Shown here: positions 1 through 5,813 of the stretch, piece after piece
Numbering within the stretch: the first letter of the stretch is position 1
Layout: every line of letters begins with the position of its first letter
Origin: an uncultured Lachnospiraceae bacterium
Lineage (GTDB): Bacteria; Bacillota; Clostridia; Lachnospirales; Lachnospiraceae
DNA length: 6,620 nt
Assembly: GCA_947589175.1 (NCBI GenBank)
Contig: CANPZR010000141.1
Coordinates: 1 to 6,620, forward strand
Direction: 5' to 3'
Translations under genes and position numbers: made by a program
Notes under the pieces: generated by a model
What the model saw: only the letters and a program-made list of their open reading frames with translations
What the model was told of the DNA's origin: nothing
Databases searched by the model: none

Positions 1-30
1 TGACAATGCTCCCTTCTATCGGTTCCATGA

Positions 31-870
31 TTACAGGTCCGGCTGCAGTTCCATTGTGGCATAGGCGGCAAGCATATCCGGAGTTGCCGTATAGTACCGC
101 TTGTTTTTATTCACCTTGGCAATCTGCGCCATATCCTCGTCAGAAAGGGCAAAGTCAAAAATATCGAAATTATCGCGGATATGGTCCGGATTTTTAGAAC
201 CGGGAATCACGACATTGCCGCTCTGGATATGCCAGCGCAGAATAATCTGTGCGTTGGTCTTTTTATATTTTGCTGCCAGCTCCGCAAATACCGGCTCATT
301 GATCAGGCTCTTATCGCCATGCCCCAGCGGATACCATGCCATCAGGCCCATGCCCGTCTCGGCAAGAATCTTTTTCAGCTCCGTCTGCGGATAGTACGGG
401 TGCGCCTCCACCTGAACCACCTGTGGCTTCAGCTCCATCGTATCAATGGCCTCCTTCAGAAGCTCATCGGGAAAATTGGAAAGGCCAATGGCTTTAACCT
501 TGCCTGCCTTTACCGCCTTTTCAATATTCCGGTAGCCCTCGCGCCAGTTGTCGGTGGGCTGGTGCAGAAACAGCAGGTCGATATAATCCGTGCCAAGCCT
601 TTTCAATGTTTCGTCTACCGCCGTCTCTTTTTCATAGACCGTCGGCCAGAGCTTCGTCACCAGAAAAATTTCTTCTCTCGGCGCGCCGCTCTTTTTAATG
701 CCACGCCCTGTTCCGCTCTCATTCATGTAGCCGTTTGCCGTGTCGATCAGGCGCACGCCGCTATTTAAGGCGCTCTCCACCGCGCTCTCCGCCTCTGCCG
801 GCGACATCATAAACACGCCGATTCCCGCCATAGGCATCTTGACTCCATTGTTGAGTGTAATGTATTCCAT
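31..870 (-). CDS. Aldo/keto reductase, AKR5-like (diketogluconate/glyoxal reductase type)
   Basis: Cytoplasmic NAD(P)H-dependent carbonyl reductase of 279 residues, normal length for the family. The TIM-barrel catalytic tetrad is visible: Asp43 in LIDTA, Tyr48 in NGYMNE, Lys73 in VTKLW and His103 in LFLHQ. Also present are the strand GLSNF, the VEAHPYYPQ segment and the C-terminal nucleotide-site motif VIPGSKNPDHIRDN. The short N-terminus (LNNGVKMP) and the pattern around Tyr48 match the AKR5-type prokaryotic group that includes 2,5-diketo-D-gluconate and methylglyoxal reductases; the real substrate cannot be told. The ATG start is fixed by AGGAGG at 879-884, eight bases upstream. It is separated from the upstream operon by a terminator and has its own promoter, whose operator matches that of the flavodoxin operon, so it is probably co-regulated with it. 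All catalytic residues are intact. Confidence 0.95.
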   Translation of the reverse strand: MEYITLNNGVKMPMAGIGVFMMSPAEAESAVESALNSGVRLIDTANGYMNESGTGRGIKKSGAPREEIFLVTKLWPTVYEKETAVDETLKRLGTDYIDLLFLHQPTDNWREGYRNIEKAVKAGKVKAIGLSNFPDELLKEAIDTMELKPQVVQVEAHPYYPQTELKKILAETGMGLMAWYPLGHGDKSLINEPVFAELAAKYKKTNAQIILRWHIQSGNVVIPGSKNPDHIRDNFDIFDFALSDEDMAQIAKVNKNKRYYTATPDMLAAYATMELQPDL

Positions 871-903
871 GATAAATACCTCCTGTTATTTATTTATGAT
901 TCT

Positions 904-971
904 ATTATAATCCACCAAAAACTCTGTGAGAAGTTTCTCCTGGTTCATCAGTTCATACTATAAGTTATAAC
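904..971 (-). promoter_or_regulatory. Promoter and operator of the aldo/keto reductase at 31-870
   Basis: Reading the minus strand, a GTTATAAC palindrome (964-971) is followed after 6 bp by TATGAACTGAT (947-957), then an imperfect GAGAA/TTCTC repeat (inside 928-946) at the -35 position, and TATAAT as -10 (904-909). Transcription should start near 897, about 27 bp before the ATG. No good -35 hexamer exists 16-18 bp upstream of the -10, which suggests an activator is needed. The same arrangement with identical spacing lies at 5648-5715. A recognition site near -70 plus an activation site near -35 is the usual LysR-type geometry; which regulator binds is inference. Confidence 0.7.
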
Positions 972-975
972 CACA

Positions 976-1016
976 AAAAGCACCCAGAATCAACCGGATG
1001 CTTTTGGGTTTTTTTT
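976..1016 (-). terminator. Intrinsic terminator of the five-gene operon, possibly bidirectional
   Basis: The arms at 976-987 and 994-1005 form a 12-bp stem (two G-U wobbles in minus-strand RNA) around a 6-base loop. In minus-strand transcripts the hairpin begins about 32 bases after the stop of the DUF362 gene and ends in five U residues (979-975). On the plus strand the same stem is followed by GGG and eight T residues (1009-1016), so it could also stop rightward transcription. It lies only 4 bp from the operator of the next gene. Confidence 0.8.
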
Positions 1017-1037
1017 AGTAATTTGACTTAGCAGCAT

Positions 1038-2495
1038 CTATTTCGTCTTTACCTTCTTTTTCGCCCAGCCGCCATAGGCTTGGACTTCCTCTCCCTCTTC
1101 ATCTGTATAATCAGCATAGGCGCGCACTCTGACATAATATGTTTTCTTCCTCTTTATCTTCTTGCCAGAGGCTTTTGCCGACGCCTTTTTCACTTTCTTG
1201 TTAAAGATTATGTCTTTTTTCTTGAATTTCCCGGTTCTCGATACTTGAACCTGATAACCAGTCGCCTGGCCGACTTTTTTCCACGAAATGCTGATCTTCT
1301 TTTTTGCCCCGGTCGCCTTCAGTTTTTTAATCTTTGCCTGTTCCATAGCTACCTTCGCGGTCTGCTCCTCCGAATCCGGCTCTGTAACGCTTTCCCCGTC
1401 GGAAGGCGTGTCGGACGGATTTTCCGTAGCTGCGGGCGTGCTTGTACCGGACGAATTTTCCTCCTGAATATTGATCAGGTTGTAGTTTCTGCTTCCCAGA
1501 CCAATCTCCTCGCCGTGTTCCAGCGTGTGCAGGCCATTCTGCCGCTCCACCCGCTGTTTCAGACTGTCGCTGCCCTCCGCCGCAAAGCACAGGTCAATGG
1601 CTGCCTGGTCAATCGCCACCGGATCATTGGATGCCAGAATCCCGATGTCGTGAATGTCCGGCTCTGCCGGATTTCCATCGCAGTCGCAATCGATGGATAT
1701 GTTGTTCAGCACGCTGATATAAGTAATTCTGTCGCCATTTCCCAGATAATCCGACACGGCCTTGCCCGCCTCCGCCATAGACTCTGTAAAGGCGGTCTGG
1801 TCGCCGCCCCACGGGCTTGTATGGCTCTTTCCGCCGGTATGGATCAGGCATTTTCCCTCCTTAGAGCCAAGGCCGATGGAAATATTCTTGATCGCTCCGC
1901 CGAAGCCCGCCATCGCATGTCCCTTGAAATGGGAAAGCACCAGATAGGAGTCGTAGTTTTCAAAATGCGAGCCCACATAATTTGTCTTTAACTGGCTCCC
2001 GCCCGTCACGGGAATCTGCATCGAGCCGTCCGCGTCCAGAATGTCCACGTCGGCTATGTCCGTAAAGCCGTGGTCCTCTGCCACCTGCATGTGCATAGCG
2101 GTCTCTGTGCGCGAGCCGCCATATGCCGTATTGCACTCTACAATCGTGCCGGACACCGACTGCACCAGATCCCTGATCAACTCCGGTCGGAGATAATTGC
2201 TGGCAGGCGGCTCTCCGGTAGAGAGCTTGACAGCCACCTTTCCGGTGGGAGTCCAGCCAAGAGCCCGGTAAATTTCCATCAGTCCATTCGGGGAAATGTC
2301 GGAGGTGAAATAAACGGCGGATCCATTCGCGTCCATATACTTCAGGCTGCTTTCCACCGCATCCAGCGAAAATCTCTCCTCTGCATTTACCACTTTTGTT
2401 TCATTTGGCAGTGTTTTTGTTCCTGCCAGATTGCCAACAGCCAAAATCACGAGCAGCGCCGCCGCTCCCAAGGCTATCATTCTTTTTTTATTCAT
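1038..2495 (-). CDS. Exported DUF362 protein with C-terminal Fn3-like domain
   Basis: This 485-residue protein has three parts. Residues 1-25 form a signal peptide or membrane anchor (MNKKR, then a hydrophobic run) with no lipobox Cys. Residues about 50-345 are a DUF362 domain, recognised by SHFKGHAMAGFGGAIKN (188-204), a Cys pair at 270 and 272 (DCDCDG), and DIGILASNDPVAIDQA (283-298). Residues 346-385 are a Ser/Thr/Pro/Glu linker. Residues about 388-485 form a very Lys-rich fibronectin III-like module (ISISWKKVGQATGYQVQVS, then KTYYVRVRAY), typical of surface proteins of gut Clostridia. DUF362 proteins are often linked to iron-sulfur or redox functions, but the activity is not established and no ferredoxin CxxCxxC motif is seen. 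The start is set by AGGAGG five or six bases before the ATG. It is the last gene of the operon, 14 bp after the permease. Its middle-to-late domain is duplicated at 3417-3861. Confidence 0.9.
   Translation of the reverse strand: MNKKRMIALGAAALLVILAVGNLAGTKTLPNETKVVNAEERFSLDAVESSLKYMDANGSAVYFTSDISPNGLMEIYRALGWTPTGKVAVKLSTGEPPASNYLRPELIRDLVQSVSGTIVECNTAYGGSRTETAMHMQVAEDHGFTDIADVDILDADGSMQIPVTGGSQLKTNYVGSHFENYDSYLVLSHFKGHAMAGFGGAIKNISIGLGSKEGKCLIHTGGKSHTSPWGGDQTAFTESMAEAGKAVSDYLGNGDRITYISVLNNISIDCDCDGNPAEPDIHDIGILASNDPVAIDQAAIDLCFAAEGSDSLKQRVERQNGLHTLEHGEEIGLGSRNYNLINIQEENSSGTSTPAATENPSDTPSDGESVTEPDSEEQTAKVAMEQAKIKKLKATGAKKKISISWKKVGQATGYQVQVSRTGKFKKKDIIFNKKVKKASAKASGKKIKRKKTYYVRVRAYADYTDEEGEEVQAYGGWAKKKVKTK
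1468..1902 (-). repeat. DUF362 segmental duplication, copy in the long gene
   Basis: Partner of the repeat at 3427-3861. Here it covers codons 199-343 of the full-length DUF362 protein and is embedded in an unbroken domain, so this copy more likely shows the ancestral arrangement. The direct orientation means that recombination between copies could delete the permease gene and fuse the two DUF362 genes. Confidence 0.92.
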
Positions 2496-2509
2496 TCTGA
2501 CCTCCTTTT

Positions 2510-3424
2510 TTATATGATAAGATTTACAACCAGCCCTGTCACGAGAGAAAATGCCATGACATAGGCAATATAGAGGATAAACCTCTTAAATCCCAGCACG
2601 ATTTTCAATGCGCCGAGATTTGTTATCTTAGTAGCCGGACCGGTAATCATAAACGCCGCCGCGCTCCCCATGCTCATCCCCATGTCCAGCCATTCCCGGA
2701 TCAACGGAATCGTCCCGCCGCCGCAGGCATAGAGAGGCACGCCGATTGTCGCGGCCATCAGGACGCCAAAGCCCTCATTCGACTTTCCGAACAGCTCCGC
2801 GAACTGATCCGCCGGGACATATCTCTGGAACAGCGCCGAGAGCAGCACGCCGATCAGAAAATACAGGCCGGTCACCCGGATGTTCCTGCCGAGGTTGAAC
2901 ACAAAGCGCAGGAATAGGTTGGGGTGGGTGTCATGGCTTGCCTGCGGGCTGAACCCCTCAAAATGAAAGAACGGCTCATTCCGGAAAAAGACATGCACCA
3001 CAAGCCCGGCCGTGCATCCACAGACGAAGCAGGAAATGAGGCGGATCGCTAACGCCGTTGTTCCGAGCGCCGTCGAGTACATAATCAGCTGCGGGTTTAA
3101 GAGCACGCTCGACATCATGAACGCCGCCAGCCAGTCATCTCTCATCCCGTTCCGGGAAAAGGATGCCGCGATCGGAATCGTCCCATACATGCAGAGCGGC
3201 GAGGCAATTCCCAGAATACTCGCAGGAATCACGCCCCACAGCCCCCACTTTTTATCCCGGATGCGGTCAAAGGCGCCGTGGATGGCGTCCTTTGCAAAGA
3301 CCGAGACGAGGGAACCGATTACCATTCCCAGAATCCAGTATCCGGCAATCTGCCGCAACTGGATCATAAAATAATAGCTAACATAAATAAACTCCCGCTG
3401 TATTATTTCAAACCATTCATTCAT
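2510..3424 (-). CDS. Permease of the ArsP_1/DUF318 family
   Basis: Integral membrane protein of 304 residues with about eight hydrophobic segments. Two related conserved blocks are seen: ASPLCMYGTIPIAA (74-87) followed by a Gly-rich loop and SSVLLNPQL (105-113), and GVPLYACGGGTIPLI (228-242) followed by AAAFMITGPATKI (255-267). This repeated Pro/Cys/Gly-plus-Asn/Pro pattern marks the DUF318 (ArsP_1) permeases; one member exports trivalent organoarsenicals, but most have unknown substrates. Cys78 and Cys234 are possible metal or metalloid ligands, as inference. A longer reading from 3496 is possible, but it would translate the antisense-like end of the preceding gene; the ATG at 3422-3424 gives a sensible N-terminus (MNEWFEIIQ) with GGTGG about eight bases upstream. 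That start overlaps the preceding gene's stop by 8 bp, so translation is probably coupled. No ars genes are nearby; its neighbours are redox proteins. Confidence 0.88.
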   Translation of the reverse strand: MNEWFEIIQREFIYVSYYFMIQLRQIAGYWILGMVIGSLVSVFAKDAIHGAFDRIRDKKWGLWGVIPASILGIASPLCMYGTIPIAASFSRNGMRDDWLAAFMMSSVLLNPQLIMYSTALGTTALAIRLISCFVCGCTAGLVVHVFFRNEPFFHFEGFSPQASHDTHPNLFLRFVFNLGRNIRVTGLYFLIGVLLSALFQRYVPADQFAELFGKSNEGFGVLMAATIGVPLYACGGGTIPLIREWLDMGMSMGSAAAFMITGPATKITNLGALKIVLGFKRFILYIAYVMAFSLVTGLVVNLII

Positions 3425-3962
3425 TGATATCCACCAGCTTGTATGTACGGCTTCCCAGACCGATCTCCTCGCCGTGCTCCAGCGTGTGCAGGCCATTCTG
3501 CCGCTCTACCCGCTGTTTCAGGCTGTCGCTTCCCTCTGCCGCAAAACACAGGTCAATCGCCGCCTGATCGATAGCAACCGGATCCGTGGATGCAAGAATC
3601 CCAATGTCGTGAATGTCCGGCTCCGCCGGATTTCCATCGCAGTCACAGTCGATGGATATGTTGTTCAGCACGCTGACATAAACAATTCTGTCGCCATTTC
3701 CCAGATAATCCGACACGGCCTTGCCCGCCTCCGCCATAGACTCTGTAAAGGCAGTCTGGTCGCCGCCCCACGGGCTTGTATGGCTCTTTCCGCCGGTGTG
3801 GATCAAGCATTTTCCCTCCTTGGAGCCAAGACCGATGGAAATGTTCTTGATCGCTCCGCCGCCGGAATTTTCCTGTACCGTCGGACTGTCGCCCGTCCCG
3901 CAGGCCGTCAGCGAAAACAGCAGCGCGCAGCCGAGAAAAACCGTTTTCATGAATTGCCTCAT
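3417..3962 (-). CDS. Truncated DUF362 lipoprotein (partial duplicate)
   Basis: This 181-residue product joins a lipoprotein signal (hydrophobic run, then LTAC with lipid Cys21) and about 13 linker residues directly to the second half of a DUF362 domain, starting at GGAIKN (35). Residues 35-181 match residues 199-345 of the long DUF362 protein encoded at 1038-2495; residues 50-198 of that protein, including the KGHAMAGFG motif, are absent. The Cys pair 106/108 and ILASTDPVAIDQA are kept. It lacks the linker and Fn3-like tail. The frame is intact and most base differences from the long copy are silent, so it may be a working short form rather than a dead fragment. Two starts are possible: the ATG at 3960-3962 with GGAAGGG four bases before it, or the ATG at 3948-3950 with GAGG six bases before it; the second gives a more typical short signal (MKTVFLGCALLF). 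It is third in the operon and its stop overlaps the permease start. Confidence 0.8.
   Translation of the reverse strand: MRQFMKTVFLGCALLFSLTACGTGDSPTVQENSGGGAIKNISIGLGSKEGKCLIHTGGKSHTSPWGGDQTAFTESMAEAGKAVSDYLGNGDRIVYVSVLNNISIDCDCDGNPAEPDIHDIGILASTDPVAIDQAAIDLCFAAEGSDSLKQRVERQNGLHTLEHGEEIGLGSRTYKLVDINE
3427..3861 (-). repeat. DUF362 segmental duplication, copy in the short gene
   Basis: Positions 3450-3861 align with 1491-1902 at a constant offset of 1959 bp without gaps. A hand count gives 29 differences in 412 bases, about 93% identity. Weaker similarity continues to the stop of the short gene (against 1461-1490). Identity ends sharply at 3861/1902, exactly where the lipoprotein head is joined. 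Both copies have the same orientation and flank the permease gene. Confidence 0.92.
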
Positions 3963-3991
3963 TTTTCCCTTCCTTTCCCATTGTGTTCATA

Positions 3992-4978
3992 TTATTTTAC
4001 AATAGCAGCGCCGCCAAATACGGCGGACATTTTCATATGGTTCAATGCGCAGTCAATGCGGGCCAGTTCCTCCGGCGTCAGCTCGATGTCCGCTGCCCCG
4101 GCATTTTCTATGAGCCTGTCTGACTTTCTCGTTCCGGGAATCGCCGCGAGATTGTCGTGCTTGCACAGCATCCATGCAAGTGAAATCTGCGCAGGCGTAG
4201 CTTTCTTTTCTTCCGCTGTTTTCTCTAAGAGGTCAATGAGAATCTGATTCTGCGCAATTCCCTCCGCGCTGAACTGCGGCATCCGGCTGCGGTAGTCGTC
4301 ACTGGCAAAAGCGGAGTTCTGGTCATATTTTGCGGACAGCAGCCCATTTGCCAGCGGAGAAAACGCCACATACCCGATATTCAGTTCAAGAAGCGTGGAA
4401 AAGAGCGGCTCATGCCACCGCGCCATCATGGAATAGCGGTTCTGCACCGCCGTCACCGGACAGACGGTATGCGCCCGTCTAAGATACTCCTCATTTGCCT
4501 CGGAAATGCCCCAGTACCGAATTTTCCCCTCCTTGATCAGCTCCGCCATCGTTTCCGCCACCGTCTCCGGCTCTACATCCGGATCGATTCGGTGCTGATA
4601 GTAAAGGTCAATGGTGTCTGTACCGAGGCGTTTTAAACTACCCTCTACGGATTTTCGTATCGTTTCCGGGCGGGAGTCCGTAATCAGACCGTCCGGCGCG
4701 TGCTGCACGCCACACTTTGTGGCAATTACCACCTTATCCCGATAAGGCTTTAACGCCGCCCCCACCAGTTCCTCGTTATAGGCGGTGCTGCCATCCGGCA
4801 GAGCGCCCGTATAGCACTCTGCCGTGTCAAACATCGTATAGCCGAGCTCCACCGCCTCGTGAATCAGGCGAGTCATTTCCTTTGTATCCGACGGTGCGCC
4901 GAACGCGTGCGTCATGCCCATGCAGCCAAGGCTTACCGCGGATACCGTCAGATCCCTGCCAAGCGTTCTGTATTTCAC
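3992..4978 (-). CDS. Aldo/keto reductase, long AKR type (YakC/AKR13-like)
   Basis: Cytoplasmic NAD(P)H-dependent carbonyl reductase of 328 residues, typical of the longer AKR group. The start MKYRTLGRDLTVSAVSLGCMGM is the family signature. The tetrad is intact: Asp51 in FDTAE, Tyr56 in ECYTG, Lys88 in IATKCG and His129 in YYQHRIDPD. Further motifs are RYWGISEA (154-161), QNRYSMM (179-185), FSPLANGLL (206-214) and the cofactor-binding IPGTRKSDRLIENAGA (280-295). The YYQHR-D-P pattern and overall length suggest relation to the YakC/AKR13 subgroup; the substrate is not known. The start codon is GTG at 4976-4978, with GGAGGG five bases before it; no better in-frame ATG exists. It is second in the operon, 15 bp after the flavodoxin gene and 29 bp before the short DUF362 gene. 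It belongs to a different subfamily from the reductase at 31-870, so the two are not recent duplicates. Confidence 0.94.
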   Translation of the reverse strand: MKYRTLGRDLTVSAVSLGCMGMTHAFGAPSDTKEMTRLIHEAVELGYTMFDTAECYTGALPDGSTAYNEELVGAALKPYRDKVVIATKCGVQHAPDGLITDSRPETIRKSVEGSLKRLGTDTIDLYYQHRIDPDVEPETVAETMAELIKEGKIRYWGISEANEEYLRRAHTVCPVTAVQNRYSMMARWHEPLFSTLLELNIGYVAFSPLANGLLSAKYDQNSAFASDDYRSRMPQFSAEGIAQNQILIDLLEKTAEEKKATPAQISLAWMLCKHDNLAAIPGTRKSDRLIENAGAADIELTPEELARIDCALNHMKMSAVFGGAAIVK

Positions 4979-4980
4979 AA

Positions 4981-4995
4981 TAACCCTCCATTTCT
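4981..4995 (-). promoter_or_regulatory. Ribosome binding site that sets the GTG start of the second operon gene
   Basis: On the minus strand this 15-base block AGAAATGGAGGGTTA contains GGAGGG five bases before the GTG at 4976-4978. It overlaps the TAG stop of the flavodoxin gene (4994-4996). An identical 15-base block lies before the flavodoxin start at 5611-5625. Confidence 0.8.
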
Positions 4996-5608
4996 ATCCA
5001 AGGCTTTCCACCCATTCTCTTACTTCATCTTCCGAAGCGCCGGATGAAAAGCGCTCTCCATCCAGCCATTCTCCCGTTCCCGCTTCCTCTGCCAGAAGCT
5101 CGCCGCTCTCACCCAGTCCCGATGTAGAAGAAGTGCAGAACGGAATCACGGTCTTACCGGTAAAATCATTTGCCTTTACAAAGCTGTCGGTAGGCCATGC
5201 CGCAATGCCCCACCAGATCGGGTAGCCGATAAAAACGGTATCATAATCGTCCCAGTTCTCCACCGTCGTGGAAGTAAGCTCTACCTCCCGCAGCGACTCG
5301 TCATCGTGCTCCCTTGATACCCGGCTGTCCGCATCGGTCCAGTCCAAATCGTCGCTGGTATATGGCTCCTTCGGTTCAAGCTCAAATAAATCCCCGCCTG
5401 TGGCGTCCGCAATGTAGCCGGCTACAGCCTCCGTGTGATTCGTTGCGGAATAATAAACGACAAGCGTCTTTCCATCCAGCCCCTTTGAAGGCGTTTTTGC
5501 CTCTTGCGATTGCTCCGTGGAGCCATCACTGCTTTCCGACTGCTCCGCACAGGCGACCAAGCCGATTGTCAGCAGCATACACGCAAAAACAACAAGTAAC
5601 TTTTTCAT
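4994..5608 (-). CDS. Flavodoxin-like lipoprotein
   Basis: This 204-residue protein begins with a lipoprotein signal (MKKLLVVFACMLLTIGLVAC, lipid Cys20), then an acidic Ser/Glu/Gln spacer (21-45), then a flavodoxin fold of the Flavodoxin_4 kind. The FMN phosphate loop is YYSATNHTE (52-60); the second flavin-contacting loop is GYPIWWGIAAWP (128-139); the third is FCTSSTSGLGES (157-168). It should therefore bind FMN and carry electrons while tethered to the outer face of the membrane, an unusual site for a flavodoxin but seen in gut Firmicutes. The sequence between 80 and 110 is rich in Asp/Glu. The ATG is preceded by GGAGGG at five bases. It is the first gene of the operon, directly behind the shared operator. 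Partner proteins are not known; the exported DUF362 products are candidates, as inference from the operon. Confidence 0.93.
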   Translation of the reverse strand: MKKLLVVFACMLLTIGLVACAEQSESSDGSTEQSQEAKTPSKGLDGKTLVVYYSATNHTEAVAGYIADATGGDLFELEPKEPYTSDDLDWTDADSRVSREHDDESLREVELTSTTVENWDDYDTVFIGYPIWWGIAAWPTDSFVKANDFTGKTVIPFCTSSTSGLGESGELLAEEAGTGEWLDGERFSSGASEDEVREWVESLG

Positions 5609-5647
5609 TGTAACCCTCCATTTCTGCTCATTCTATTGATTACCTAC

Positions 5648-5715
5648 ATTATAATTCAATCCCAAATGCAAGAGTAGTATCTTTTCGTTTATCAGTTCAT
5701 ACCTGTGGTTATAAC
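5648..5715 (-). promoter_or_regulatory. Operon promoter and operator before the flavodoxin-like gene
   Basis: On the minus strand the region holds GTTATAAC (5708-5715), a 6-bp spacer, TATGAACTGAT (5691-5701), an imperfect repeat around -35, and TATAAT as -10 (5648-5653), giving a start near 5641 and a leader of about 32 bases. By hand count 46 of 68 positions are identical to 904-971 with no gaps; the blocks at both ends are perfect. The -35 hexamer is poor, which points to activation by a protein. The regulator is not in the window. Confidence 0.72.
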
Positions 5716-5730
5716 TCAAAAAATTGGCAC

Positions 5731-5759
5731 TTGACAGTCCACATAGATTTTGGTAAAAT
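5731..5759 (+). promoter_or_regulatory. Strong rightward sigma-A promoter without an obvious gene
   Basis: TTGACA (5731-5736) is followed after exactly 17 bp by TAAAAT (5754-5759), and the -10 is extended by TG one base upstream. Transcription should start near 5766. It is divergent from the operon promoter, and the GTTATAAC operator lies 15 bp upstream of its -35. Downstream there is no convincing plus-strand gene; transcripts would run antisense into the gene at 5814-6320. A 40-codon frame from 5773 has only a weak ribosome site and is mostly the reverse of that gene. Confidence 0.6.
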
Positions 5760-5813
5760 TATAAACAAAGAAATGTGGTTTTGTGCCGTACAGCTTTATG
5801 CTCATGCGGGGTA

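Noticed and set aside
181..768. Plus-strand frame of 195 codons opposite the first aldo/keto reductase
   Set aside because: Shadow of a well-supported reductase gene with all catalytic residues; composition of the translated frame is not protein-like.
1080..1991. Long plus-strand frame (303 codons) and the similar one at 3474-4247
   Set aside because: Both run antisense to the DUF362 copies and resemble each other only because those copies are duplicated; no ribosome site or recognisable domain.
3425..3496. Permease read from an upstream ATG at 3496 (24 extra residues)
   Set aside because: The extra residues are the out-of-frame reading of the duplicated DUF362 segment, rich in Trp/Arg/Ser, with no ribosome site; the ATG at 3424 has a site and a normal N-terminus.
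3865..3874. Ten-base match GAATTTTCCT between the short gene's linker and the long gene's linker (1453-1462)
   Set aside because: It could be a scar at the recombination junction, but ten bases encoding a low-complexity linker is too little to support it.
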